A stretch of 64,000 nucleotides of DNA from Bacteroidia bacterium (GCA_022760475.1 JALEFZ010000021.1:1-64000); one strand, 5' to 3'; shown: positions 1-11,300, numbered from the stretch's first letter. Notes: generated from the letters alone by a model not told the origin. Numbers and translations: made by a program.

Positions 1-37
1 AGTAGATAGCTACTGCCCCCATTTACGATCAAGCTAA

Positions 38-1600
38 CTACCAAAGGATATATAAAATTATCATGATGATCGCGAAAAGTACCGCACTATGGTATCTGTA
101 ATCCTTATACCAAGGTAGGCCTTCATTTTCCATTTGAATCAACTCTTTGCGATAGGTATATAATCTGATCTTTTCAGGATCTGGAGCTTCGGTTTGGTTA
201 CTTACAACAACAAAAATGATCGAACTGATTGCTACAACCAGACCCACATTTATGGTATAATGTAGTGGCCACATATCAAACTGCCCCAGAATAAAAAGTA
301 AAACTCCAATCGCAGTACCGAGAATGAGCGTTAAAAATGCCCCATCCCCATTGCCTCTCTTGTAAAAAGTTCCGAGCAGGAAGATCACTACAATCGGAGG
401 TACAATGATGGCAAACATTTGCTGGAGGTATGACCAGAGACCTTCAAACTGCGCTATCAAGGGACTCCACAAAGCGGCCACAATCATCAGGATAAAAGTG
501 GCGATTCGGCCATATTCAACAACTTTTTCCTGTGAAATATTCGGATTGGCAGGCTTGATGAAGTCTACCACTATCAGCGTGGAGGCGGAATTTAAGGTTG
601 AGTCTACAGTAGACATAATAGCAGAAATCAATCCTGCCAGAACAATTCCTACCATTCCAATGGGTAAGACTTCCAGAACAGTCGTTGGGAATACAAGGTC
701 TGGATTGTCCAGGTTTGGGAACTGTGAAATAGCCAGAGCACCTGGGATAACCATGATGAAAAATGGCAATAGTTTGAGTGCGCCCGCCAACATTACTCCC
801 CAACGGGCATGCTGCATATTCTTTGCGCCCAGTACCCTTTGGGTGATGTATTGGTTGGTGGCCATATACCAGAATCCCAGAAAGGGAACCCCCAATAACA
901 AGCCTGGCCAGGGCAAGGATTCATCTGAAAGGGACTTTACCACAGAAAAATGCCCCTCAGGAGCTGACTGGATCACAGTGTCTATGGAGAAATCTAGGTT
1001 TTGAAACAGGATATAAGTGAGGGTACTACAGCCAATAATGAGGATGATCGCTTGAATTGCATCCGTATAGACAACTGCCTTTAGACCCCCAAAGGCAGTA
1101 TAAAGCCCGGCAAACAAGGCCAATAAGACACTGGTCTGCCACAGGATCAAATCAGGAAAAAATACTTTTAGCACCAACGCACCTGCATACAATCCCCCTG
1201 CAGTATCTACCACAATGCTAATAAAGATGGTCACAATCGAAAAAAAGATCCTGGACCTACGGTCATATCGCAATTCCAAAAATTCGGGAATGGTCGTGAT
1301 TTTTGATTTGAGATATAGAGGAATAAAAATGAAAGCCATTAAAATAAATGGGATTCCCATGCTCCACTCATAGACAGATTGGACAATTCCCGTACTGTAG
1401 GCAGAACCTGCCAAGCCGATCAAGGTGGTACTGGAAATGTTTGAGGCAAACAATGAAAGCCCGATAAAGCCCCACGTTAGAGAACGGCCTCCCAAGAACA
1501 GATCATCCTCTGACTTCGTTCTGGTAGCCACCCAGAATCCTATCAGGACTACAAGGACAAAATATCCTATAATGATGCCAATGTCGATGTTACTGATCAT
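38..1600 (-). CDS. Sodium/solute symporter (SSS family)
   Basis: A 520-residue inner-membrane protein of the SSS/SGLT family, which couples substrate import to a sodium gradient. The sequence is almost wholly hydrophobic, with about 13-14 predicted membrane helices. It carries the family pattern of a glycine-rich LFASNISSTT segment near residues 50-58 and a GGLKAVVYTDAIQ segment near 172-184. The length matches the family. It starts 13 bp after the alpha-galactosidase stop and is the last gene of the SusCD-led operon, so a sugar or galactoside freed in the periplasm is the likely substrate. That substrate is inferred from context. The closing charged loop and final helix (about 475-520) are intact. 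Confidence 0.9.
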   Translation of the reverse strand: MISNIDIGIIIGYFVLVVLIGFWVATRTKSEDDLFLGGRSLTWGFIGLSLFASNISSTTLIGLAGSAYSTGIVQSVYEWSMGIPFILMAFIFIPLYLKSKITTIPEFLELRYDRRSRIFFSIVTIFISIVVDTAGGLYAGALVLKVFFPDLILWQTSVLLALFAGLYTAFGGLKAVVYTDAIQAIILIIGCSTLTYILFQNLDFSIDTVIQSAPEGHFSVVKSLSDESLPWPGLLLGVPFLGFWYMATNQYITQRVLGAKNMQHARWGVMLAGALKLLPFFIMVIPGALAISQFPNLDNPDLVFPTTVLEVLPIGMVGIVLAGLISAIMSTVDSTLNSASTLIVVDFIKPANPNISQEKVVEYGRIATFILMIVAALWSPLIAQFEGLWSYLQQMFAIIVPPIVVIFLLGTFYKRGNGDGAFLTLILGTAIGVLLFILGQFDMWPLHYTINVGLVVAISSIIFVVVSNQTEAPDPEKIRLYTYRKELIQMENEGLPWYKDYRYHSAVLFAIIMIILYILW

Positions 1601-1613
1601 AGTGTAGTTTCGT

Positions 1614-3380
1614 TTAGCTGTTTGAGGTTATTCTAATGTGTCCCCCTCTAGGAATATGAAATTTATGAACTCCCTGAGGAATTATAGCTTCTTTTGTGGA
1701 AACAAGCTTTCCACAACAATCTTTCACAATTAGTGAAGTTTTACTTCGCGATTCAGGAAAATACAAAACTAAAGATTCAGAATCTGAAGCATTAAATAAG
1801 TCCGTACACAAGGCTGGTCCCAGTTCCACCCAAACCTGCTCGTAAACCGCCATGATTCTATGACCATTCAGGTAACTCTCTAACAGGTTGTAGTTCGCCA
1901 GGGGGTTATGAGGTATAAATTTGCCCTGCATAAGGATACTTTCGTGTTGCCTCCAATAATCCAGAAAGTAGCGAAGCATATCTAACTGATCCGTGGGTAA
2001 TTTTCCTAGTTCTACAGAGATTTGAGGGACTCCAAATAAGGCATTTATAAGCTGTACTGCAGCATTTTCCTTGCTGTCTTTCAGGTGCCAGGTGATAGGA
2101 TCTGAGTGAACCGCGGTACTTCCACACATCAACTTCACATCACTGATCCTGATCCTGTTGGTTATAGGGTCATTGGGACAATCAAATGCCCTAAACATAT
2201 GACCATATTTTCGCATAGCTGGCCCGACATATTGTTGACGAAATTCTATGACGATCTCCGGGTTTACCCGACTTACAGATTGAATGACTTGAGTCATCAG
2301 GCTATCTACCGCCTGGTTTACAGAGGCTATATCTCGACCATCTCCCATGCCCAAAGGCGTTTCCGGATAAACGGTAAAATCATCAATGAAGTCTAACTTT
2401 AGGGCATCCAGCTTCCAATTTTTTACAGCATTCACATAGGTAGATACTAGGTATTCGCGAACTTCAGGGTAGCGTGGATCAAAAACAGGGGCCCAACGGT
2501 GGTTTTCCGTAAGGAATTTTCCAGCAAACCTTTGGTAAGCCTTTGATTTTTTCCCGCAAAAGGGAACCGAAAACCAAAGCCCAACTTTTACCCCAATGTC
2601 ATGGATTTGATCTACAAAATCTGCCATATTGGTAAGGCGTTCAGCTTGCCAATCTCCTGTAAAATCATAACCCCTGTTGGAGTCATGGGTTTGCCAGCCA
2701 TCGTCAATTATCACAAGGTCTAGCCCAAGTTCCTTGCCATATCGAAGCTCCTCAAGGAGAGTTTCTTTGTCCAACTCCTGGTGATAGTTGTACCAGGTAG
2801 AATATAGCGGAGCTGTCGCCAATGGCGGAAGGTCCAAAGGCTTGAGTTCCTCCTTTTCCGCCCACCACTTGGCACTATCCTTGATCGACTGGTGAAACGC
2901 AACCTCACGGGTGTCTATCCTCAGTTCAGTAGAATAGTTGGTGATGGGGCTGGCTTCTTTAAAAAAACTGATGTGGCAATATAAGTGATTGTCCTCTTCT
3001 CTTAGTAGGGCATTCATCTCAATCGGATTAATGGGATCACCACAGGCTACAGTAATGATATTTTTGTCATTCAAGCCAAATACATTAAACAAAGGAGCTC
3101 CAACCGAAACTCGAGACCTCATATGTTCCAATTCCCAATCATACTGCTGTCGCTTGTCATGAACCGAGTTAACTTTCCAAATCCCCTTGACATCAATGTA
3201 TGGCAATTTCCATTTGAGCTTGACTACCTCTGGAATGATCTCCTTTTCCGAATCAAAAGAAAAAGCATAGATAAAAAGGCCATCCTTTTGAGAAATAAGT
3301 TCGAGTTTACTTTGGACATTAAGGTTGTTGTGAATGAGATCTATGTCAAAAGACTCCATGTATATTGCATTATCTTTCAT
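1614..3380 (-). CDS. Alpha-galactosidase-like glycoside hydrolase (GH36/clan D)
   Basis: A 588-residue retaining glycosidase of the GH36/GH27 type. An N-terminal beta-rich region (about 1-180) precedes a TIM barrel with DDGWQ at 226-230, a KLD motif whose D330 should be the nucleophile, and an RAFDCPND segment whose D400 or D404 is the likely acid/base. A small beta domain ends the protein. No signal peptide is visible, so it should act in the cytoplasm. It sits 15 bp after the VCBS gene and 13 bp before the symporter gene, which fits hydrolysis of an imported alpha-galactoside. Raffinose synthase-like relatives share the fold, so the exact linkage is not certain. An internal Met at residue 8 is an alternative start. 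Confidence 0.86.
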   Translation of the reverse strand: MKDNAIYMESFDIDLIHNNLNVQSKLELISQKDGLFIYAFSFDSEKEIIPEVVKLKWKLPYIDVKGIWKVNSVHDKRQQYDWELEHMRSRVSVGAPLFNVFGLNDKNIITVACGDPINPIEMNALLREEDNHLYCHISFFKEASPITNYSTELRIDTREVAFHQSIKDSAKWWAEKEELKPLDLPPLATAPLYSTWYNYHQELDKETLLEELRYGKELGLDLVIIDDGWQTHDSNRGYDFTGDWQAERLTNMADFVDQIHDIGVKVGLWFSVPFCGKKSKAYQRFAGKFLTENHRWAPVFDPRYPEVREYLVSTYVNAVKNWKLDALKLDFIDDFTVYPETPLGMGDGRDIASVNQAVDSLMTQVIQSVSRVNPEIVIEFRQQYVGPAMRKYGHMFRAFDCPNDPITNRIRISDVKLMCGSTAVHSDPITWHLKDSKENAAVQLINALFGVPQISVELGKLPTDQLDMLRYFLDYWRQHESILMQGKFIPHNPLANYNLLESYLNGHRIMAVYEQVWVELGPALCTDLFNASDSESLVLYFPESRSKTSLIVKDCCGKLVSTKEAIIPQGVHKFHIPRGGHIRITSNS

Positions 3381-3395
3381 TGGCTAATGTTCGAT

Positions 3396-6300
3396 TTATG
3401 GTTGGGGAAGAAGTTGTGTATTCATACCGAATATTTCGAGGCTATCGGCATTGTTGGCGATTAGGTAAACTTGCTCTCCTGAGGCCAACCGAATACTTTT
3501 AATTGCTACTGCATCTTTATCTGCCAGCAAGCCACACTCAAGACCTGTTTGTACTTCGAATCGGTCTTGGTCCCATCTGAGCCAAGCACCTGTAAAAGCA
3601 TCATAACGACCGATCTTTACTTCGGTAGAATAGTCATTGCCGACCGCGAGCAATTCTGGACGCCCATCATGATTCATGTCCTCCACATGGAAGTCAGTAA
3701 TGGGAGCTATTTGTAAAGGCCAGGGTAGGGGAGTCCTACGAAAACGTCCTCCACCCAGATTCTCGATGTATTCCGATGAAAGGGTATAAGCCCGTAGAGG
3801 CTCCACATCTGCCAACTCATTTTCATCAAAGACCTCCAGTATTGAAGCCCTTGCATAAGAGCTGTAATTCGAAAATTGCTTCTGTTTCTTTTTTAATTGA
3901 TTCAGGAAATGATCCCTGGAAGCAATTGGGTATTCTTTTTCCCCAACAAAATTGCAGAGGATGGGATCAATCCGCCCATTGTTGTCAAAGTCTTTGGCAT
4001 AAAGGCACATGGGGTGGAGGCTATCCGCCCTATAGTTGGTATTTAGACCAAGGTTGCCCGCTATCAAGTCAATGTCTCCATCCTGATCAAAATCGCCAGC
4101 TGTAAGTGATTGCCACCAACCATTTGATTTATCCAGGCCCTTAAAATCTGAGGGCATCAACTTCCCCGCTTCCCATTGAAATACCGTAACAGGCATCCAT
4201 TCTCCTACAATGACCAATTCCTCTTTCTTATTTCCAGTCAGGTCAACCCAAATGGCGTCCGTGAGCATACCCAGTTTTTCCAAATCTGGAATCAGGTCAT
4301 GGGTGATGTCTTTAAATTGACCGGAATTATTCTCTAGCAAATATGAGCTGGGTACCTCTGGATAGTTTCCAGGAACAAGTCTGCTCCCTATCAAGAGATC
4401 CAGGTCGCCATCATTATCAATATCTGATGCTTTTACGAAGGAAGTACTGCTCTCCATTGTTGGAAGCCCACTTTCCTTAAATGTAAATTTCCCTGATCCC
4501 AGGTTTTCATAAAGCCTATCCTGGTATCGCTTTGTATCCAGCCCATATGTACTGCCACCGCTTGCCACATAAAGGTCATTGTCTCCATCTCCATCTGCAT
4601 CAAAAATCAGGGCATCTATATCTTCACATTCCGGGTGGAATGGGAAACTTTGCCTTTTGAAGCTGCCGTTGTTCTGCTGAATGTAAATACTGGCTTCTTT
4701 TCCAGCCGCAGCTCCTACGAATAGATCTTCAAGTTGGTCGCCATTAAGGTCTCCTGTGGCAATCGCAGGGCCTAAGCCATTGAAATTATGGGGTAGGAGG
4801 GCATTTTGATCAAAATCTGAAAAGCGTTCCTCTTCATGAAGGTGGTCTATCAGGTTTTTCTTGTAGAATGTTTTTTGAAGATCTTGATCCTGATTTGAAG
4901 CTTTGCTTTGTGCATGGCTTTCAAGTATGACCAACTGGCTGTCAACCGCTGGGGAACTAAGTCGAGACAGCTTTCCTGAAGGCCATTCTATCTTGATGCT
5001 GTCTACTATTGGATCTTTTCCAAGGCCAAATTGCAGGCTGTAATCAACTGAAGAAGCATAACCTCTACTGTTTTGCAGTTCTCTGAATTGAATTTTATCC
5101 TTTTGGAATAGCCAAATTTTTGCTCCTAGACCTTTTGTGTTTTGGCCTTCCCCTTCCAAATGAAGGGAAAGGAAGTGATTCTCGCCATGTATGTTGCTGA
5201 GGTTTTCGTATACAAAAGCATACTGGTTCATATTATTGAGGACAAGGTCAAGGTCTCCGTCCTGGTCCAAGTCTCCATAGGCTGCGCCCTGGCTATATGT
5301 CGAATCTGCCATGCCCCAGTCATGCGCTTTGTTGGTGAAGGTCATCTTACCTTCATTGTGATAGAGGTAATTGGGCAGCTTAATACCTGGCAAGGTCTTT
5401 ATCCTCGCCAATTGCTTTTCTCTTACCTTTTCAGGCGTACCAAAAATGTGATTGCCATTGTAATTGATGTAGTCCAGGTCTCCGAGGTCTCGGTAAAAAC
5501 CATTGCTGATGAATAGATCCTGCAACCCATCGTTGTCAAAGTCTGCAATTAAAGGACTCCAACTCCAGTCCGTTTTATGAACTCCAGCATACTGTCCGAT
5601 TTCGCTAAACTTACCTTGTCCCTGGTTGTACTGCAGGATGTTTCTTGAATATTGAGGATAGTAGCCGGTTTGAAGAATATATCGGAAGCGGTTGTGATCA
5701 GCACCGGGCATCATCATTTTTTCATGCTCCCTGTTCTCAGGATACATATCCGCAACAAATATTTCTTTGCGGCCATCATTGTTGAGGTCGGCCACATCAA
5801 TTCCCATGCTTGCATAACTGCTGTGCTTGAAGGATTCCTGAGCTAGGTCGGTAAAAGTTCCGTCTTGTTGATTGATGTAGAGGATGTCATTTGAAATGAA
5901 ATCATTGCTTACGTATATATCCGTCCATCCATCATCATTGAAATCTCCTGCGTGCAAGCCAAGGCTATAGCCTTCGATGAGGATGCCTGACTTGGCAGAT
6001 ACATCTCGGAACTGGCCATTCCCAAGGTTTTCGTATAATTTATCTGTGGAGGCAGCCTCTCCATTCAGTTTTCTCTTTCGGATGTTGTTGACATTAAAAA
6101 TGGTATAATCTGTAGGATTCACAACCATGAATACATCCAGGTCTCCATCCTTGTCATAGTCCAAAAAGCTGGCTTGGGTGCATTGGTCAGCTTCATTCAG
6201 TCCATACTCTGCAGCGACTTCCTCAAATTTGAGCTGGCCTTTGTTGATGAATAAAAGGTTTTCTCTTGATTTTACAGGAGGACCTGATACACAGAGATAA

Positions 6301-6689
6301 ATATCAAGTAAGCCGTCTGCATTGACATCAACCATGGAAACCCCCGTGATCCATCTGTCTGTAGATACACCTGCGTCCAGGGTAATGTCTTGAAATTGTA
6401 AGTCTCCTTTGTTCAGAAAGAGTTTGCTGCTTTTTTGACATCCTCCGAAGAATACTTCCGGTAGTCCGTCATTATTGAGATCTCCAATGCCTACTCCTGA
6501 ACCCGTATAGATATTGGTGAAATCGAGGGCGTTATAATGCTCATCCTCAATGACCTCATTGAAGAAATCAATTCCACTTTCATGTTGGCTTAGCTTTTTA
6601 AATCCCTCTTTAGGAATCTCCTGGCCACAGCTTAACAGTAAGCCTGTAGCTACCATCAGAAAGAGTATGTAGAAATAAGACCTTTTCAT
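3396..6689 (-). CDS. VCBS/FG-GAP repeat lipoprotein with ASPIC/UnbV domain (CRTAC1-like)
   Basis: A 1097-residue protein with a lipoprotein signal (LLLSC, lipid-accepting Cys at residue 21), so it is probably outer-membrane anchored. Repeated calcium-binding-like motifs of the type DxNNDGxxD or DxDxDGDxD run through most of the length in two blocks. They suggest two seven-bladed integrin-like propellers. Between them (about 515-600) lies an ASPIC/UnbV-type segment with the GLGAKI and IEWPSG signatures. Proteins of this architecture often follow susCD in marine Bacteroidota loci, but their role is not settled; glycan binding or display is inferred. A 100-bp gap with a small hairpin separates it from susD. 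Confidence 0.85.
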   Translation of the reverse strand: MKRSYFYILFLMVATGLLLSCGQEIPKEGFKKLSQHESGIDFFNEVIEDEHYNALDFTNIYTGSGVGIGDLNNDGLPEVFFGGCQKSSKLFLNKGDLQFQDITLDAGVSTDRWITGVSMVDVNADGLLDIYLCVSGPPVKSRENLLFINKGQLKFEEVAAEYGLNEADQCTQASFLDYDKDGDLDVFMVVNPTDYTIFNVNNIRKRKLNGEAASTDKLYENLGNGQFRDVSAKSGILIEGYSLGLHAGDFNDDGWTDIYVSNDFISNDILYINQQDGTFTDLAQESFKHSSYASMGIDVADLNNDGRKEIFVADMYPENREHEKMMMPGADHNRFRYILQTGYYPQYSRNILQYNQGQGKFSEIGQYAGVHKTDWSWSPLIADFDNDGLQDLFISNGFYRDLGDLDYINYNGNHIFGTPEKVREKQLARIKTLPGIKLPNYLYHNEGKMTFTNKAHDWGMADSTYSQGAAYGDLDQDGDLDLVLNNMNQYAFVYENLSNIHGENHFLSLHLEGEGQNTKGLGAKIWLFQKDKIQFRELQNSRGYASSVDYSLQFGLGKDPIVDSIKIEWPSGKLSRLSSPAVDSQLVILESHAQSKASNQDQDLQKTFYKKNLIDHLHEEERFSDFDQNALLPHNFNGLGPAIATGDLNGDQLEDLFVGAAAGKEASIYIQQNNGSFKRQSFPFHPECEDIDALIFDADGDGDNDLYVASGGSTYGLDTKRYQDRLYENLGSGKFTFKESGLPTMESSTSFVKASDIDNDGDLDLLIGSRLVPGNYPEVPSSYLLENNSGQFKDITHDLIPDLEKLGMLTDAIWVDLTGNKKEELVIVGEWMPVTVFQWEAGKLMPSDFKGLDKSNGWWQSLTAGDFDQDGDIDLIAGNLGLNTNYRADSLHPMCLYAKDFDNNGRIDPILCNFVGEKEYPIASRDHFLNQLKKKQKQFSNYSSYARASILEVFDENELADVEPLRAYTLSSEYIENLGGGRFRRTPLPWPLQIAPITDFHVEDMNHDGRPELLAVGNDYSTEVKIGRYDAFTGAWLRWDQDRFEVQTGLECGLLADKDAVAIKSIRLASGEQVYLIANNADSLEIFGMNTQLLPQP

Positions 6690-6735
6690 CCTTTTTTGAG
6701 CTTGGACTTTGAGGAAATCCCAGGAAGTAACCTAA

Positions 6736-6750
6736 TCCTGCGAGGCAGGA
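6736..6750. other. Small hairpin between susD-like and VCBS genes
   Basis: TCCTGC and GCAGGA form a 6-bp stem around a 3-nt loop in the 100-bp gap between the SusD and VCBS coding regions. No T-run follows in the direction of transcription. It may be an mRNA-stability or partial-attenuation element, which would adjust the ratio of SusCD to downstream genes, or it may be chance. Confidence 0.25.
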
Positions 6751-6789
6751 AAGGCTTTCTTCCTAGGTGATGTGAGCGATTAACTACAA

Positions 6790-8355
6790 TTATCTTCCGT
6801 AACCTGGGTTTTGAACGAGGTTGGTGTTGGCGGAGGTTTCACTTACTGGTATCCAAACCAACTCATGCTTTCCTGATTGGAACACACCTCCACTAAGGGA
6901 TTTTGGATTTGATCCATGAAGAGAATTCTCTCCCAAATAATCATCAGCCAATTCCCATCTTACAAGGTCAAAGAATCGGTGGCTTTCCCCGGTCAGCTCA
7001 AGAACACGCTCTTCAATGATGGCTTGTCTCATGGCATTTTGGTCTAATCCTGTTTTGGATTCGACATTGGCTCTGTTTCTGACCTGATTAAGGAAACTTT
7101 CTGCTTCGGATGTTTTTCCTTGTTCATTTAGGGCCTCAGCCATCATTAACAATACATCGGCGTAGCGAATGATCCTCCAGTTGTTACCTACATTGGTACC
7201 CAGGAAATCGACATCATCTCTTTTGCCGATGTCCATCCCTGCATACTTGCGGGAATAGATGGCTTCCATACCCTCAGTCGCGGCAAGTTCGATCTCAGCA
7301 GCAAAATCTTCTGCAAAGGGAACCCCACCGTAACCCGTAGAGCCTGGATAATCGTAAGCGAGGGTGGCATTTCTTCGAATGGTGTCACCATTCATTTCAA
7401 ACAATTCTTTCACCCATGTATTGATGTAGTGGCTTTGGTCTGGAGACTTGGAAGGAGGTGCATAATCGATGTGGAAATTACCCATATTGCCTGTCATAGG
7501 GATGTCTACACCCCAGGCAAAAGCTGATTGACCTACAAATTGAAGTTCGTAAACAGACTCTTCGTTGTTCTCATTGCTTTCTGAGAAATTCTCCTCGTAG
7601 CGGCTGGCAGGCAAGAGAGAATAGTTTCCACTCTGGATGACCTGATCAAAAGATGTTTCTGCATCGCTCCACTTCCCTTGGTAAAGCTGACTTTTTCCCA
7701 GGAAGGCCCTCGCCGAACCGCTGGTAGGTCTTCCACGATCTCCATCAGACCATGAAGCAGGGAGCCTATTGGCTGCCTCTGCAAAGTCTGCCTCTATTTG
7801 TTTCCATACATCTGCAGCACTTGCCTGATTTGGGAAAAAATCTTCACTACCCTTCGCAGTTTCTGTAATCAAAGGCACATTTCCGAAGAGGTTTAGCAGG
7901 TACCAGTAGGAGAAGGCCCTCATAAAGTAAGCCTGACCCAGGTATCCATCTCTTACTGTTTGGTCTGGAACATTATCAGAATTGACATTTTCCAAAACCG
8001 CATTGGCGCGGAAAATAGCCTTGAAAGGCTCTTGCCAGATCTCCGTGGCCCAGCGGGCTGCGCCAGGTCCACCCTGGAAGGTAGACATTGCAGTATTCGG
8101 TCCGAAAGGCCTGATGTTGAAAACATCCGAGCGCAAAATGGCACCTGTATGGATAATTCTACCCCAGAAGAAGGTGTTGGTGATGGGATGGTACATGCCA
8201 TTGACCGCAAGGGATACATCCCCTTCATCCTTCCAGAAGGTACCTGTGGAGACAGTATTGGTATTTACTTGGTTCAGCAAATCGCCATTACATCCCCAGA
8301 ATACAGAGCTTATAAATACAAAGCTGGTAATCAGGTATATACGTAATCTTGTCAT
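6790..8355 (-). CDS. SusD/RagB-family glycan-binding lipoprotein
   Basis: A 521-residue SusD-type outer-membrane lipoprotein. The signal peptide ends in a lipobox with Cys22 (WGCNGD). The TPR-like helices typical of SusD follow (AYFMRAFSYWYLLNLFG near 140-156, ARAFLGKSQLYQGKW near 220). Near 390-400 is the NWRIIRYADVLLMMAEALNE-type motif, and the C-terminus ends with the typical SusD tail. The partner SusC lies 34 bp upstream. SusD proteins cap the SusC barrel and capture the oligosaccharide. The ligand cannot be read from the sequence; the downstream alpha-galactosidase points to a galactose-containing glycan. Confidence 0.95.
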   Translation of the reverse strand: MTRLRIYLITSFVFISSVFWGCNGDLLNQVNTNTVSTGTFWKDEGDVSLAVNGMYHPITNTFFWGRIIHTGAILRSDVFNIRPFGPNTAMSTFQGGPGAARWATEIWQEPFKAIFRANAVLENVNSDNVPDQTVRDGYLGQAYFMRAFSYWYLLNLFGNVPLITETAKGSEDFFPNQASAADVWKQIEADFAEAANRLPASWSDGDRGRPTSGSARAFLGKSQLYQGKWSDAETSFDQVIQSGNYSLLPASRYEENFSESNENNEESVYELQFVGQSAFAWGVDIPMTGNMGNFHIDYAPPSKSPDQSHYINTWVKELFEMNGDTIRRNATLAYDYPGSTGYGGVPFAEDFAAEIELAATEGMEAIYSRKYAGMDIGKRDDVDFLGTNVGNNWRIIRYADVLLMMAEALNEQGKTSEAESFLNQVRNRANVESKTGLDQNAMRQAIIEERVLELTGESHRFFDLVRWELADDYLGENSLHGSNPKSLSGGVFQSGKHELVWIPVSETSANTNLVQNPGYGR

Positions 8356-8389
8356 GATTTTTCTTGTTATAACTTGTCCTTGTTACAGT

Positions 8390-11300
8390 TTAGAAGTTTG
8401 CTTGTACTCCGAAGATAAGTGAGCTGGTATTTGGATATGCCCTAACATCAAGGCCACGTCCAAGAAGTGGATTTACATTGGATGGTACTCCAAAGAATGG
8501 CGTGGCTGCGGATCGACCTCCATTTACAGAAGAAATATCAGGTGAGTAACCAGAGTACCCGGTCAATGTCCAGAGGTTTTGTCCCGTCAGGAATACCCTT
8601 AGATCGCTCATCCAGGCTACAGTATTCATATTCATGGTGTAACCGATTTCCAGCGTTCTCAAACGGAAATAGGAACCGTCTTCTACAAAGAATGAAGATG
8701 GCGCCCCATTGTTGGCGTTATCAAGGGTAGTGGTTCTAGGAATATCTGTGTTGGTGTTGGTAGGGGTCCATGCCCTTTGGATGTCCGTGATTTTGTTGTC
8801 ATCAGCCCAAAAGAGGTTGTAGTATTTGGCAACATTGTAGATCTCATTGCCCTGTACTCCCTGGAAGAAAATGCCAAAGTCAAGACCTTTATAGCTTCCA
8901 GTAAAATTCAAGCCATATATGAAGTCTGGTGTGGGATCTCCAAGGATGGTCTGGTCTTCACCCGTAATCATGCCATCTCCGTCCAGATCCCTTCGAATAA
9001 AGTCTCCAGGCTGGATAGCTCCCCTTCTTTCAGGGTCATTGGCCAGGTTGGGATCACTGTTAATGGCCTCTTGGGTTGGATATACCCCATCAATGATGAA
9101 TCCCCAGTATACACCTGGCGCCTCACCTTCGATAAATCGGTTTACTCGGACAAGGTCTTCTGATACGGATGGACCTACCACAGGATTGGGTAGAGATACA
9201 ATCTGGCTATTAAAAGTCGAGAAGTTGAAGCCCAGATTCCATTTGAAATCAGTCTCCAGGTTTCTCCAGACACCTTCTAACTCGATACCACTATTGTTGA
9301 TCTCTCCTACATTCTGAATCACAGGCTGGCTGAATCCTACACTTGAAGGAAGGTTGACCCCTACAAGTACGTCTCTCACAGATTTGTTATAGTATTCAAT
9401 GGAGAAATTCAGCTTGTTGTTCCACAATCCAATGTCAAATCCTACATTGGTAGTGATGGCTGTCTCCCATTTGATGTCCTCAAGGGCCAGTGAAGTCTGA
9501 GCATAGCCCTGAACAACCTCATTGTTTACTGAAGTTGAAGAGGTCAGGTTAAATACCGATTGGTAAGAATAGTCAGGAATGTTTTGTGAACCCAATGTTC
9601 CATAACCAGCTCTGATCTTGAATAGGTTGATGTTATCGAAGTTCCAGAAGTCTTCGTTGCTGATTTTCCACCCTACAGAAACTGAGGGGAAATAACCTAC
9701 CCTGAAGTCTGGAGCAAACTTGGACGAAGCATCCCTGCGAATGGTACCGCTAAAGAGATATTTATTGGCGAGGTTCAGGTTAACCCTACCGAAATAAGAC
9801 CTCAAAGCGCTCACATTATCCTGACCGAGGAGGGCTTGAACATCAGCGGGATTACCGGCTCCGACTACCTGGATGTCATTGTTGGGCAGGTTCTGTAGGT
9901 AAACCCCTACCGAACGGAATTGAATTCTCTGCTGGGTGAAACCCACCACTGCGTCAATGCGGCTAGCAGAACCGAAATCTCCCCCATAACTAAGGGTTGG
10001 CTCGATCAGGGTAAGCAAATTGGTAGACCTGATATCTGTAAGGTCATTTTGGTCATTCACATTGTCCACCGCATCTGAATTACTCATGAAGTAAGTAGGG
10101 CGGAAGGCATAAATATGTGAGTTGATATACTCTGCGCCAGTATTCAATTTGGCGGTAAGTCCTTTGATGATTTCATAAGACAAATTGATGTTGCCATATA
10201 GGTTCAGGTCGGTCTGCATATTGTCCTCAAGTACAGCAAGGGCATATTTATTCTGTCCTCCAAATCCATGTGTGGAGAAATCTGGAGCCTCAAACCCTCC
10301 TTCATTTTCGGGAGCATTTTCTCTTAGAATAGGAGCAGTTGAACCATCCCTTCCAAACCAGTTGTTGCGCTCAATCTCACCCTGGGTAATACCAATGGAT
10401 TCCTGGATCTTCAGCTTTCCAAGTTTGAACTCACTGTTGGCCCTTAGGTTATACCTTTCGAAGCCTGTACTCACCAAAATTCCATCCTGGTTGAAGTAAT
10501 TTCCCGAGATGTAGTAACGGGAATCCTTGCCACCACCTGAAACAGAAAGTCCATAGTCTTGTACCAAGCCTTGGTTCAATGACAAGTCTTGCCAATCAGT
10601 GTTGTAGGTAGCTACAGCCGGGTCAATCGTAAAGCCCGTGGCATCATTTTCTTCCCTTTGTTGACGATAGGCTACAAAACCAGGTCCATCCAGAAAATCC
10701 AACGTTCTACTAGGGGTTTCTACACCGATTCTCATATCAAGGCTTACCGTAGGTTTGCTGTCATAGGCACCTCTTTTGGTGGTGATGATAACTACCCCGT
10801 TTGCAGCGCGAGAACCATAGATGGCAGCGGCAGATGCATCTTTCAAAACCTCAATTCTTTCAATGTCCTTGGGGTTGAGAAAGTTCATATTTTCTGCAAA
10901 AGTTCCATCAATCACATAGAGTGGAAAGGAGTTGGTCAGAGAACTCACCCCCCTTACAAACACATTGGCTGCCCCACCGGGTTGGCCACCGTTATTCTCA
11001 ATCTGAATCCCAGCAAGTTTACCCTGTAAAGCAGAAGTTGGATTACCGGCTATCAAGGATCTGATCTCATCACCCTTAATAGAACTTACAGAACCGGTTA
11101 GGTCACTCTTCTTTTGGGTTCCGTATCCGACTACCACGACCTCATCAAGGCTCGTAGTTTCAGATTCCAGGCTAACATTGACCACATTTCTGCCGGCAAT
11201 GTCTTCCTCTAAGGTCTTGAATCCATAGTAAGAAAAAATAAGGACGCTTTTTCCTTCGGGTACATTCAGCGAAAATTTTCCTCCATCCTGGGAAATGGTA

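Noticed and set aside
405..1004. A long frame antisense to the symporter gene
   Set aside because: It is on the opposite strand of a well-supported membrane protein and has no domain, signal or start context. It mirrors the codon pattern of the real gene.
3123..3464. A plus-strand frame across the 3' end of the VCBS gene and the GH36 start
   Set aside because: It spans two real minus-strand genes and looks like low-complexity reverse-complement translation.
7982..8422. Overlapping plus-strand frames inside the SusD and SusC region
   Set aside because: Several shadow frames occupy the same place, none has a recognisable domain, and the SusC/SusD frames are beyond doubt.
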